Shown here: positions 16,519 to 25,111 of the stretch, in pieces
Numbering within the stretch: the first letter of the stretch is position 1
Layout of the letters: each line of letters opens with the position of its first letter
Source of the DNA: UBA5336 sp964415675
GTDB taxonomy: Bacteria > Pseudomonadota > Alphaproteobacteria > Caulobacterales > Hyphomonadaceae
Assembly (NCBI GenBank): GCA_964415675.1
Contig: CAYQBG010000019.1
Location: 1-64,000 of the forward strand
Length of the DNA: 64,000 nt
Direction: 5' to 3'
Notes under the pieces: generated by a model
The model's input: only the letters and a program-made list of their open reading frames with translations
What the model was told of the DNA's origin: nothing
Database searches by the model: none
Program-made: the position numbers and the translations under genes

Positions 16519-17555
16519 GTGAGGTGCCGGCCTTCACAATGCGTCCCTCCAGGCCCGATGACCTGGATGCGCTGATGGAACTGGCCGAAATGTCCGGGCC
16601 GGGTTTTACCAGCCTGCCGGTGAATGAAGAGCTGATGGCCAGGCGCCTGGACCTGTCCTCGCGCGCCTTTGGCGGCGATCTCGAACAGCCGCAATACGGC
16701 AAATACCTGATGATGATGGAGGACGCGGAAACCGGCGAGATTGGCGGCTGTTCAGCGGTCAAGGCAGGCGTTGGGATCGACTATCCCTTCTTCAATTACC
16801 GCATCATCACCCTGGCGCAGGCGAGCCAGGCGGCTGAGCGGCGTTTCGACATGGATGCGCTGATCCTGACCAATGAATTCGTCGGCTTTACCGAAGTGGG
16901 CACGCTGTTTCTGAAGGAGAGTTTCCGTGGCGGCGGGGCCGGGCGGCTGGCGGCCCAGTCGCGTTATCTGCTAATGGCCGCCGCACCCCAGCGTTTCGGC
17001 GAGCGGGTGCTGGCGGAATTGCGCGGCGTTGTCGATGATGCCGGCGACACGCCGTTCTGGGATTGTCTTGGCGCGCATTTCTTTCGCATGAGCTTCACCG
17101 AGGCTGATTTTCTTTCGGCGGTGTCGGACAATCAGTTCATCCTGGATCTGATGCCGAAATACCCGGTCTATGTGGACCTGTTGCCGCCTGAGGCGCGAGA
17201 GGTGATCGGGCGAGTGCATTCGGCCGGTGTCGGCGCGCTGAAACTGCTCGAATGGGAAGGTTTCCGTTTCGAACGGGTTGTTGACATTTTCGATGGCGGG
17301 CCGCTGGTCACCTGCGAGCGCTCGAAGATCCGCACGATTGCCGAGAGCGAGGTGGTGGTTCTGGAGGCCGGCGATGTCGGAGGGGACAGACCGAGCGGGC
17401 TGGTTGCAACAGACCGCGTGCCCGATTTCAGGGTTACACAAGCCCAGATGGAGCTTCCCGGCGACGGGCGAGCCATTGTGAGCGCGGACGTTTTCGACAG
17501 GCTACAGGTCCGGCCCGGTGTTCCGGTACGGATCTGGGCAAGGAGGGATGGATGA
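16515..17555 (+). CDS. astA: Arginine N-succinyltransferase
   Basis: First enzyme of the AST pathway: L-arginine plus succinyl-CoA gives N2-succinylarginine. The 346-residue protein shows AstA-family segments, including an N-terminal FTMRPSRPDDLDALMELAEMSGPGFTSLP, the GNAT-like LFLKESFRGGGAGRLAAQSRYLLMA, and PFWDCLGAHFFRMSFTEADFLS. The partner-domain region has FVFEPYPVYVDLLP-like sequence (MPKYPVYVDLLPPEAREVIG). It overlaps both neighbours by 4 bases, so translation is coupled. Only one AstA subunit gene is present, unlike the paired aruF-aruG of pseudomonads. Confidence 0.93.
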   Translation: MSEVPAFTMRPSRPDDLDALMELAEMSGPGFTSLPVNEELMARRLDLSSRAFGGDLEQPQYGKYLMMMEDAETGEIGGCSAVKAGVGIDYPFFNYRIITLAQASQAAERRFDMDALILTNEFVGFTEVGTLFLKESFRGGGAGRLAAQSRYLLMAAAPQRFGERVLAELRGVVDDAGDTPFWDCLGAHFFRMSFTEADFLSAVSDNQFILDLMPKYPVYVDLLPPEAREVIGRVHSAGVGALKLLEWEGFRFERVVDIFDGGPLVTCERSKIRTIAESEVVVLEAGDVGGDRPSGLVATDRVPDFRVTQAQMELPGDGRAIVSADVFDRLQVRPGVPVRIWARRDG

Positions 17556-19009
17556 CGCACCAGCATGTCTGGATCGATGGAAAGTGGCAGGCTGGCAGAG
17601 GCGAAGCCTTTGAAAGCATCTGCCCGGCGAGTGGTGAGGCAGTCTGGTCGGGCCGGGCTGCCGACGCCTCGCAGGTGGGCGCTGCGGTCGAGCGCGCAAG
17701 GATCGCGTTTCAGGACTGGTCGCGCCGCCCCCAGCATGACCGCACGGGCATTCTGGAAGCCTATGGCGAGGCTGTGAAGGGACGAAGCGGCGCCATCGCT
17801 GAAGCCATTTCGCGGGACATGGGCAAGGCGCTGTGGGACGCGAAAGGCGAGGCCGGCGCGATGGCCGGCAAAATCGCGGTTTCGATCGCCGCGCAGGTGG
17901 AGCGAGCCGGTTCGAAAGCGCTGGATGCGGGCTTTGGCTCGATGCACCTCACTCACCGCCCGCATGGCGTGATGGCCGTTTTCGGACCGTTCAACTTTCC
18001 CGGTCACCTGCCGAACGGGCATATCGTGCCGGCGCTTCTGGCGGGAAACACTTGCGTGTTCAAGCCTTCGGAACTGGCTCCGTCGGTGGCCGCTATCATG
18101 GCGGAATGCTTTGCCGAGGCGGGGTTGCCCGATGGCTGCATCAACATCGTCCAGGGCGGGCGCGACACGGGTGCGGCACTGATCGAGCAGGAGATTAACG
18201 GCCTGCTCTTCACCGGTTCGGCAAAGACGGGCTGCTTCTTCCACAAGCATTTCGGCGGGCGACCGGAGGTGATCCTGGCGCTTGAAATGGGCGGAAACAA
18301 TCCGCTGATCGTCTGGGATCCTGCAGACATGGAAGCCGCCGCTGACATCGCTGCACAATCGGCCTTCCTGACAACCGGCCAGCGCTGTTCCTGCGCGCGC
18401 CGGGTGATCCTGCCGGAAGGCGGGTTCGGCGATGCGGTGGTGGAGGCGATTATTGCCCGCGCTGAGGGGCTGACAATCGGCGCCTGGGATGATGAGGGTA
18501 TCTTCATGGGCCCGCTTGTCTCTGCCGGTGCTGCTGAGGCGGCCATCGATTTCCAGGCCATGCTGCAGGAGAAGGGCGCCAGACCACTGCTCGCGCTGGA
18601 AAGGCTGGAGCGTGGGCACGGCTTTGTCTCGCCCGGCGTGATCGATGTGACCGGGGCGAGGGATGTTCCCGACGAGGAACTCTTCGGACCCCTGATGCAG
18701 GTCATCAGGGTCAAGAGTTTCAGCGAGGCGATCGCGCGGGCCAATGACACCCGCTTTGGCCTGTCGGCCGGGCTGGTGTGCGACGATGACGCGCGCTGGC
18801 TCACGGCTCGCGAGGAGATGCGCGCCGGCATTCTCAATCGCAACAGGCCGACAGCCGGGGCCAGCGGGGCAATGCCGTTCGGCGGGCCGGGCCTTTCGGG
18901 CAATTATCGGCCCGGCGCATATTACGCGGCCGATTATTGCGCCTGGCCGCAGGCCAGCCAGGTCGCCGATCATGCCATGCGCCTGTCAGCAGAAGGCTTC
19001 CCCTCATGA
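17552..19009 (+). CDS. astD: N-succinylglutamate 5-semialdehyde dehydrogenase
   Basis: NAD-dependent aldehyde dehydrogenase oxidising N-succinylglutamate semialdehyde to N-succinylglutamate. Conserved features include FGPFNFPGHLPNGHIVPALLAGN (nucleotide fold), FTGSAKTG, the general base Glu245 in LEMGGNN and the nucleophile Cys279 in GQRCSCARR, the AstD-specific variant of the ALDH motif. At 485 residues it is full length. It begins in an ATGA overlap with astA and ends in one with astB. Confidence 0.94.
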   Translation: MTHQHVWIDGKWQAGRGEAFESICPASGEAVWSGRAADASQVGAAVERARIAFQDWSRRPQHDRTGILEAYGEAVKGRSGAIAEAISRDMGKALWDAKGEAGAMAGKIAVSIAAQVERAGSKALDAGFGSMHLTHRPHGVMAVFGPFNFPGHLPNGHIVPALLAGNTCVFKPSELAPSVAAIMAECFAEAGLPDGCINIVQGGRDTGAALIEQEINGLLFTGSAKTGCFFHKHFGGRPEVILALEMGGNNPLIVWDPADMEAAADIAAQSAFLTTGQRCSCARRVILPEGGFGDAVVEAIIARAEGLTIGAWDDEGIFMGPLVSAGAAEAAIDFQAMLQEKGARPLLALERLERGHGFVSPGVIDVTGARDVPDEELFGPLMQVIRVKSFSEAIARANDTRFGLSAGLVCDDDARWLTAREEMRAGILNRNRPTAGASGAMPFGGPGLSGNYRPGAYYAADYCAWPQASQVADHAMRLSAEGFPS

Positions 19010-20346
19010 GTGACGCGGTCGAGGCGAATTTCGACGGTCTGATCGGCCCGACCCATAATTATGGCGGCATGTCCGAGGGCAATATTGCCAGCGCGACAAA
19101 TGCCGGGGATATCTCGAATCCGCGCGAGGCCGCTCTTCAAGGCCTGGAGAAGATGCGCATGATGGTGCGCGCTGGCCTTGTGCAGGGCGTCTTGCCGCCA
19201 CAGCCACGGCCCGATTTTGTCTTTCTTGACGATGTCGGCTTTGGCGGGACTATGGCTGAGGCGATTGAAGAAGCGGCGCGAAATGCCCCCCGCCTGCTGA
19301 AGACCGCCTATTCGGCCAGTTGCATGTGGACAGCGAATGCAGCGACGGTCTCGCCCTCGGCCGATACGGCAGACGGGCGCCTGCATCTCACGCCTGCGAA
19401 CCTGTCGACCATGCTGCATCGCAGCCTGGAAGCCACGGTCACAGAGGACGTTCTCACGGAAGTCTTTGCCGGCGGGGATGATGATCACCCTTCCGGCCGT
19501 GTGAGGGTGCACGCGCCGCTGCCCGGCCACAATGATTTCGCCGATGAGGGCGCGGCCAATCATGTCCGGCTCTGCGCGTCCCACGGTGCCCCTGGTGTCG
19601 AACTCTTCGTACATGGCCGCGAGGCGGGTGAGATGGCGTCTGGCTTCCCAGCGCGTCAGACGCGGCTGGCCTGCGAGACGATCGCCCGCAGCCATGGCCT
19701 GGACCCCTCGCGGGTCGTTCATGCCCGCCAGTCAAAGAAGGCCATTGAGGCGGGCGCCTTCCATAATGATGTGGTCTGTGTCGGCACGCTGGACACGCTG
19801 TTCTTCCATGAACACGCCTTTGAGGACACGCTAGGCGTCCTTGAGGCTTTGCGCCGCGCCGGGGATGGCCGGTTCGATCTGCGCCCCGTCATGGTGCCCG
19901 ACGCCGAGGTGCCGCTGGCCGATGCGATCTCGTCCTACCTTTTCAATTCGCAGCTTTTGCAGATGCCCGGCGAGGACCGGCTCGTGCTCATCGCGCCGGG
20001 CGAAACCCGCGACACGCCTTCCACGGCGCGCTATTGCGAGGCGCTGGTGGCCGGTAATGGGCCCATCGGCCGCGTCCACTATGTCGATGTACGCCAGTCC
20101 ATGCGCAATGGCGGCGGTCCGGCCTGCCTGCGTCTGCGTGTGGTGCTGACGGCTGAGGAGCTTGCGGGCGTGCATCCGGGCGTGATCCTCGATGAGGAAG
20201 GGATCGATGCGCTGCAAAAGGTCGTGCGTCGGCATTACCGCGATGAGTTGCGGCCTGAGGATCTGAGCGATCCTGATTTCGCCGACGAAGCGCTTGAAGC
20301 CTATGAAGCGATCATGGACGCGCTTGGGCTGACTTCACTGGCATGA
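19006..20346 (+). CDS. astB: N-succinylarginine dihydrolase
   Basis: Hydrolyses N2-succinylarginine to N2-succinylornithine, two ammonia and CO2. The start MSDAVEANFDGLIGPTHNYGG and the following SEGNIASATN are typical of AstB, as are TLDTLFFHEHAF and the C-terminal GGPACLRLRVVLT, which places the catalytic cysteine at residue 374. The protein is 446 residues, the family norm. The chosen ATG overlaps the astD stop; an upstream in-frame extension inside astD is not conserved sequence. The succinylornithine transaminase astC is absent here and could be supplied by an argD-type enzyme elsewhere. Confidence 0.94.
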   Translation: MSDAVEANFDGLIGPTHNYGGMSEGNIASATNAGDISNPREAALQGLEKMRMMVRAGLVQGVLPPQPRPDFVFLDDVGFGGTMAEAIEEAARNAPRLLKTAYSASCMWTANAATVSPSADTADGRLHLTPANLSTMLHRSLEATVTEDVLTEVFAGGDDDHPSGRVRVHAPLPGHNDFADEGAANHVRLCASHGAPGVELFVHGREAGEMASGFPARQTRLACETIARSHGLDPSRVVHARQSKKAIEAGAFHNDVVCVGTLDTLFFHEHAFEDTLGVLEALRRAGDGRFDLRPVMVPDAEVPLADAISSYLFNSQLLQMPGEDRLVLIAPGETRDTPSTARYCEALVAGNGPIGRVHYVDVRQSMRNGGGPACLRLRVVLTAEELAGVHPGVILDEEGIDALQKVVRRHYRDELRPEDLSDPDFADEALEAYEAIMDALGLTSLA

Positions 20347-20363
20347 ATGAGTGGGACGGGCCG

Positions 20364-21008
20364 ATGAAACTCTTAGACTATTGGCGTTCGTCTGCGGCTT
20401 ACAGGGTGCGCATAGCGCTGAACCTCAAGGGGCTGAGCTATGAAAGCGTGCCGGTGAACATTGCGCCGGGCGCGGATGAGCAGCTCAGCGACGCTTATGC
20501 TGCGATCAATCCGCAGATGCGGGTGCCGACGCTGGAGCTGGCTTCCGGTGCGTTGATCGGTCAGTCCATGGCGATCATCGAATATCTGGAGGAGATCCGG
20601 CCCGAGCCTGCATTCCTGCCGGGAACGGTCGAGAACCGGCTCAGAATCCGCGCTTTTGCCGACACGATTGCTTGCGATATTCATCCATTGAACAATCTTT
20701 CCGTTCTGGAGGCGCTGCGGAGTGATTTCGAGGCTGACGGGGACGCGATCACACACTGGTATCAAGGCTGGATCGTGAAAGGCTTCACTGCGCTGGAGGC
20801 GATGGCCGCCGAATTGCCCCCAGCGCCTTTTCTGTTTGGCGAGGCCCCGACACTGGCGGAGATCTGCCTTGTGCCGCAGGTCGCCAATGCGCGCCGGTTC
20901 AAAACGGACCTTTCGGCCTTTCCGAGGCTTGTCGCCGTCGATGCGGCGGCGCGTGCGCTGCCTGCCTTCAACGCGGCGGCCCCGGAACGCCAGGCCGGGG
21001 CGCAATAG
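20364..21008 (+). CDS. maiA: Maleylacetoacetate isomerase-like zeta-class glutathione S-transferase
   Basis: A 214-residue zeta GST. The N-terminal MKLLDYWRSSAAYRVRIALNLKGL contains the SSxxxRVR catalytic motif, NPQMRVPTLE supplies the cis-proline of the thioredoxin fold, and QSMAIIEYLEE binds glutathione. The C-terminal helical domain begins with RIRAFADTIACDIHPLNNL. The classic reaction is maleylacetoacetate to fumarylacetoacetate in tyrosine breakdown, yet no other tyrosine-pathway gene is near. An alternative ATG at 20343 overlaps the astB stop (ATGA); I prefer the later start because homologues begin MKL. A role alongside arginine catabolism is unexplained. Confidence 0.82.
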   Translation: MKLLDYWRSSAAYRVRIALNLKGLSYESVPVNIAPGADEQLSDAYAAINPQMRVPTLELASGALIGQSMAIIEYLEEIRPEPAFLPGTVENRLRIRAFADTIACDIHPLNNLSVLEALRSDFEADGDAITHWYQGWIVKGFTALEAMAAELPPAPFLFGEAPTLAEICLVPQVANARRFKTDLSAFPRLVAVDAAARALPAFNAAAPERQAGAQ

Positions 21009-21072
21009 GCGCGCGAAGGGGCTTTTCATCGCGGCGCAACTCCCTTAAAGGGCCAAAAAGGGAGCTGCCCCC

Positions 21073-22530
21073 ATGAAAATCAGACATGCCGTGACCTTTG
21101 ATGACGTGTTGCTGCAGCCCGGGCCGAGTGAGGTCATGCCTGCGCAAGTCAGCGTCGCAACGCGTCTGACCCGTGATATACCGCTTAACATCCCGCTCCT
21201 GTCGGCGGCCATGGACACGGTCACCGAAGCCGGTCTTGCCATTGCCATGGCGCAGGCGGGCGGAATCGGTGTCCTGCACCGCAACCTGACCATTGAGGAG
21301 CAGGCCGGCCAGGTGACCCAGGTGAAGAAGTTCGAGAGCGGCGTGGTGATGAACCCGATCACCATTTCGCCACGCGCGACGCTTGGCGAGCTGCGACAGC
21401 TCAAGGCGCGGACGGGTTTTTCCGGCATTCCCGTGGTCGAGGAGGACGGCACTGTCGTCGGCATCATCACCAATCGCGACACGCGGTTCGTCGAGGACGA
21501 AAATGAGACGGTCGGCTCGCTGATGACTGCTGACGTGGTTTCGGTAAAAATGGATGAGGATATCGATGTCGCCCGGCGCCTCCTGCATGAATGGCGGATC
21601 GAGCGGCTGATTATCGTCGATGATGACAATAAGTGCATCGGCCTGCTGACCGTCAAGGACATGGACAAGGCGGCGGTCAATCCCAATGCCTGCAAGGACG
21701 GTCATGGACGCCTGCGCGTGGCGGCGGCCTCAAGCGTTGGCGATGACGGGTTTGACCGCACGCAGGCGCTGATCGAGGCGGGCGCCGATGCGATTGTGAT
21801 CGACACGGCCCATGGCCATTCCAGCGCTGTGATAGAAGCGGTGACCCGTGCCAAGCGCATTTCCAATTCGGTGCAGATCATTGCGGGCAATGTCGCGACG
21901 GGAGACGCCACAAAAGCGCTGATCGATGCAGGTGCGGACGCGGTCAAGGTTGGTATCGGACCCGGCTCGATCTGTACCACACGGATCGTTGCCGGCGTCG
22001 GCGTGCCACAGCTCACCGCGATTGAGGATTGTGCGAAGGCCGCTGAAGCGTCCGGCACGCCGCTGATCGCCGATGGCGGCATCAAGTTCTCCGGCGATTT
22101 CGCCAAGGCGCTTGCCGCCGGCGCATCGACCGCGATGATGGGGTCCATCTTTGCCGGGACCGAAGAAGCGCCCGGAGAGGTCTTTCTCTATCAGGGGCGG
22201 TCCTACAAGACCTATCGCGGCATGGGTTCTCTCGGGGCCATGGCACGCGGTTCGGCGGACCGGTATTTCCAGAAGGATGCGAGCCAGGAAAAGCTCGTCC
22301 CGGAGGGGATTGAGGGTCAGGTGCCTTACAAGGGGCCGATAGGTCCGATACTGCATCAGATGGTCGGCGGCCTGCGCGCGGCGATGGGCTATGTCGGGGC
22401 CCGCGATATCGCGGAGTTGCATGAGAAAGCCGAGTTTATACAGATCACGGGTGCGGGCCTGCAAGAAAGTCATGTTCACGATGTGACGATGACGCGCGAG
22501 ACGCCGAATTATTCGATCCCGAGGGGCTGA
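21073..22530 (+). CDS. guaB: Inosine-5'-monophosphate dehydrogenase
   Basis: Catalyses the NAD-dependent oxidation of IMP to XMP, the committed step of GMP synthesis. The 485-residue protein has TFDDVLLQPGPSEVMP at the N-terminus and the tandem CBS (Bateman) domain at roughly residues 95-200 (MNPITISPRATLGELRQL, MTADVVSVKMDEDI). The catalytic loop GPGSICTTRIVAGVG has Cys301, and the flap region YRGMGSLGAM is present. A GGGAG-type site precedes the ATG. It converges on the B12 operon with only a 7-base gap. Confidence 0.97.
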   Translation: MKIRHAVTFDDVLLQPGPSEVMPAQVSVATRLTRDIPLNIPLLSAAMDTVTEAGLAIAMAQAGGIGVLHRNLTIEEQAGQVTQVKKFESGVVMNPITISPRATLGELRQLKARTGFSGIPVVEEDGTVVGIITNRDTRFVEDENETVGSLMTADVVSVKMDEDIDVARRLLHEWRIERLIIVDDDNKCIGLLTVKDMDKAAVNPNACKDGHGRLRVAAASSVGDDGFDRTQALIEAGADAIVIDTAHGHSSAVIEAVTRAKRISNSVQIIAGNVATGDATKALIDAGADAVKVGIGPGSICTTRIVAGVGVPQLTAIEDCAKAAEASGTPLIADGGIKFSGDFAKALAAGASTAMMGSIFAGTEEAPGEVFLYQGRSYKTYRGMGSLGAMARGSADRYFQKDASQEKLVPEGIEGQVPYKGPIGPILHQMVGGLRAAMGYVGARDIAELHEKAEFIQITGAGLQESHVHDVTMTRETPNYSIPRG

Positions 22531-22537
22531 TGGCCGC

Positions 22538-23299
22538 TCAGGCCGCGCCGTTCATCACCACGCGCAGACCATCGATTTCGGCGCGCACGCCATAGACAGC
22601 TTCCAGTCGCTCCGGCGTCAGAGTGTCGGCTGGCGAGCCGTCGGCAAGGATGCGGGCCTCCTTCATCCAGATGAGCCTCGAGGCATAGCGCGCAGCAAGC
22701 TCGACATCATGAAGGATGACCAGCGCTCCGCCGCCATCGCGGACATAGTCGGCAATCAGGTCGAGTATGCGAAACTGATGGCGCGGGTCGAGTGCGGCGA
22801 TCGGTTCGTCTGCGACCAGCAAAGGCGCCTGGGCGGCGAACGCTCGCGCGCAGTGGACGCGGGCAAGCTCCCCGCCTGAAAGCGTATCGGCGCGCCGGCC
22901 GGCAAGATATGTGAGGTCGCAGGCCGCGATGGCCCGTGCGACAGCTTCGCCATCGGCGCTTGCGAGTCGCCCCATTGCGGCGCCATGGCTGAACCGGCCA
23001 AGCGCAACAATATCGCGAACCGTATTCGGCCAGGCGAGCGGGCGCACCTGCGGCAGATAGGCGATGCAGCGCGCACGCTGCATGGGGCTGAGCCTGGCCG
23101 CATCCTGCCCGCCCAGCACAGCGCGACCGGCGCTGGCCTTTAGCAGGCCCAGGCTTGCGCGCACGAGACTGGTCTTGCCGGCGCCATTCGGTCCAAGCAG
23201 GGCGACGAACTCGCCCGACGCGAGGGAAAAGCTCGCGCTATCGACCAGTGTGGCGCCGCGCGCCGACACAGTGAGACTGGTCACATGCAGTTCAGTCAT
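22538..23299 (-). CDS. btuD: Cobalamin ABC transporter ATP-binding protein
   Basis: A 253-residue ABC ATPase of the iron-siderophore/B12 importer group. Walker A is GPNGAGKTS, the Q-loop is YLPQVRPLAWP, the signature is TLSGGELARVHCARAFA, Walker B is LLVADEPIAALD, and the H-loop is ILHD. It powers import through the BtuC permease. Its ATG lies 8 bases inside the permease gene. The B12 assignment rests on the riboswitch and the BtuB-like receptor of the same operon; by sequence alone a heme or siderophore importer would also fit. Confidence 0.88.
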   Translation of the reverse strand: MTELHVTSLTVSARGATLVDSASFSLASGEFVALLGPNGAGKTSLVRASLGLLKASAGRAVLGGQDAARLSPMQRARCIAYLPQVRPLAWPNTVRDIVALGRFSHGAAMGRLASADGEAVARAIAACDLTYLAGRRADTLSGGELARVHCARAFAAQAPLLVADEPIAALDPRHQFRILDLIADYVRDGGGALVILHDVELAARYASRLIWMKEARILADGSPADTLTPERLEAVYGVRAEIDGLRVVMNGAA

Positions 23300-24284
23300 G
23301 CACGGCCCGCCTCTGCATCGCGATCCAGATAAAGGCGGGCGCACCGATCAGGGCGGCGACTACGCCCAGTTTGAGTTCGCTGCCCGTGGGCGCAAGCCGC
23401 ACGCCGATATCAGCCAGGACGAGGATCAGTCCGGCAAGCAGCGCCGAGGGGGCCAGCGAGCGTGCCGGGTCATGACCGACCATCGGACGGACCATATGTG
23501 GCGCGACAATCCCGACAAATCCGATGGCGCCTGCCAGGGAGACAGATGCACCCGTGGCCAGCCCGGCACCCAGCACGGTCCAGATGCGCTGGGCCCTGAG
23601 ATTCAGGCCGAGTCCGCCTGCTGCCTCTTCGCCGAGCGTGAGCGCGCTGAGCCCGCTGCGGGTGACAAAAAGGAGGGCAGCTCCGAGGGCAAGGAAGGGC
23701 AGGGCGAGGGCGATATCTTCAAAACTGCGATTGGCGACCGAACCCAGCATCCAGTTGACCATGTCGGCGAGCGAAAAGGGGTTGGGCGCCAGGTTCATCA
23801 AGAGGCTCATCGCTGCGCCGGCAAAGCTCGACAGGCCCACGCCGATCAGGATCAGCGTGACTACCGACCGGGTCCGGATCGCGGCGAGCGCGAGCAGGGC
23901 GGTGGCCAGGATCGCTCCGGCAATCGCAGAAAGTGGCAAGACCCATGGGCTGAGAGAAACCAGCCCGTAATAGATCGCGCCGGTCGCAAAAAGGGACGCG
24001 CTTGCCGAAACGCCCAGCACGCCGGGTTCCGCCAGCGGGTTGCGCAACAGTCCCTGCAGCGCCGCGCCGCTGATGCCAAGCGCGGCGCCCACAAGGAAGG
24101 CCGCGAGCGCGCGCGGCAGCCGGATCGCCCAGACGACCAGCTGGTCACCGGGATCGCCGCCGCCGACGAACACCGCAAGCAGGCGGGCGGGCGGCAGCGA
24201 TGTCGATCCAAGCAGGCAGGCTGCGAAGATCGCCAGCAGGCTCGCGGCGGCGAGCCCGGGCGTCAGCCAGCGCGCCGCGCTCAT
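23292..24284 (-). CDS. btuC: Cobalamin ABC transporter permease
   Basis: A 330-residue FecCD-family inner-membrane permease with about ten hydrophobic helices. Family landmarks are RLPRALAAFLVGAALGISGAALQGLLRNPLAEPGVLGVS near the N-terminus and GFVGIVAPHMVRPMVGHDPARSLAPSALLAG near the C-terminus, the latter containing the coupling-helix region that contacts the ATPase. It overlaps both btuF (ATGA) and btuD. Substrate specificity is inferred from the operon. Confidence 0.92.
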   Translation of the reverse strand: MSAARWLTPGLAAASLLAIFAACLLGSTSLPPARLLAVFVGGGDPGDQLVVWAIRLPRALAAFLVGAALGISGAALQGLLRNPLAEPGVLGVSASASLFATGAIYYGLVSLSPWVLPLSAIAGAILATALLALAAIRTRSVVTLILIGVGLSSFAGAAMSLLMNLAPNPFSLADMVNWMLGSVANRSFEDIALALPFLALGAALLFVTRSGLSALTLGEEAAGGLGLNLRAQRIWTVLGAGLATGASVSLAGAIGFVGIVAPHMVRPMVGHDPARSLAPSALLAGLILVLADIGVRLAPTGSELKLGVVAALIGAPAFIWIAMQRRAVHD

Positions 24285-25111
24285 CCGGCTGGCTCCGCCA
24301 TGGCTTCGAGTGCCTTGATGATGAACCAGCCCCCGCAGGCTGTCCAGGCGCCCTCGATCCGGGTCACTGGTGTCTCCTCAAGACGATTTGCAAAGACGGG
24401 ATGGCGCGCAGCGCTCCAGGCACCGGCGCCACCCTCGAAATCGGCAAAGATGAACCGGTCGGGCGTGTCATAGGCGAGCCGCTCCAGCGGGATCGGTCGC
24501 CAGCCCGGCTCCGGCTCGAAATTGTCGAGGCCGGCCGCAGTCAGCATTTCGTGGATCAGTGAACCCGGACCGGATGTGACCCCGCCCGGCGTGGCATACA
24601 TGGCCGTCTGCCCCGAACCGTTGCGCGATATCGTGGCAAGCCGGGCGAGATAATCGCCCGCCAGCGCGTCGCCCCGCTCGCTCTGGCCAAGGCCCTCGGC
24701 CATGTCACGTATGGTTGCGGCGACGCTTCCCGGTCCTTCGCCTTGTACGCTCGTCGTCCAACCGACCTGCAGGACGGGTATTCCCGCCCGCTCGAACAGA
24801 GCCGCTGCTTTCGGACCTCCACCATAAGCGCGCACGATGAGGTCCGGCCTGGCAATCAAGATGTCTTCTGCGACCGGGCGCAGGGTCGCCAATCCTTCAG
24901 CGGCGCCGCGCATATAGGAGAAATCACCGCGCGCATCAGGCGAGACGGCGAGAATCTGGGTCCGGTCGGCAAGTCTGAGGACATACTGGTCCGCGCAATA
25001 GTCGAGGCTGACGATCCGCATCGGGCGGTCTGCGTCTGGCAATACGGTCATGTCCGCCCGCGAACAGGCCACAAGGATCAGGCCGCAAACAAGGATCGCC
25101 AGCCGGGTCAT
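24281..25111 (-). CDS. btuF: Cobalamin-binding ABC transporter lipoprotein
   Basis: A 276-residue periplasmic-binding protein of the BtuF/FhuD type. The N-terminus RLAILVCGLILVACSRAD has a good lipobox (LVAC), suggesting a membrane-tethered binding protein rather than the free periplasmic form of E. coli. RIVSLDYCADQYVLRLAD begins the first lobe and a long backbone helix joins the two lobes, as in class III binding proteins. It starts directly at the end of btuB and overlaps btuC by 4 bases. Confidence 0.86.
   Translation of the reverse strand: MTRLAILVCGLILVACSRADMTVLPDADRPMRIVSLDYCADQYVLRLADRTQILAVSPDARGDFSYMRGAAEGLATLRPVAEDILIARPDLIVRAYGGGPKAAALFERAGIPVLQVGWTTSVQGEGPGSVAATIRDMAEGLGQSERGDALAGDYLARLATISRNGSGQTAMYATPGGVTSGPGSLIHEMLTAAGLDNFEPEPGWRPIPLERLAYDTPDRFIFADFEGGAGAWSAARHPVFANRLEETPVTRIEGAWTACGGWFIIKALEAMAEPAG

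Noticed and set aside
23064..24473. Plus-strand frame of 469 codons opposite btuD and btuC
   Set aside because: Composition dominated by Arg, Gln, Gly and Asp with no recognisable domain, antisense to a clear ABC transporter operon.
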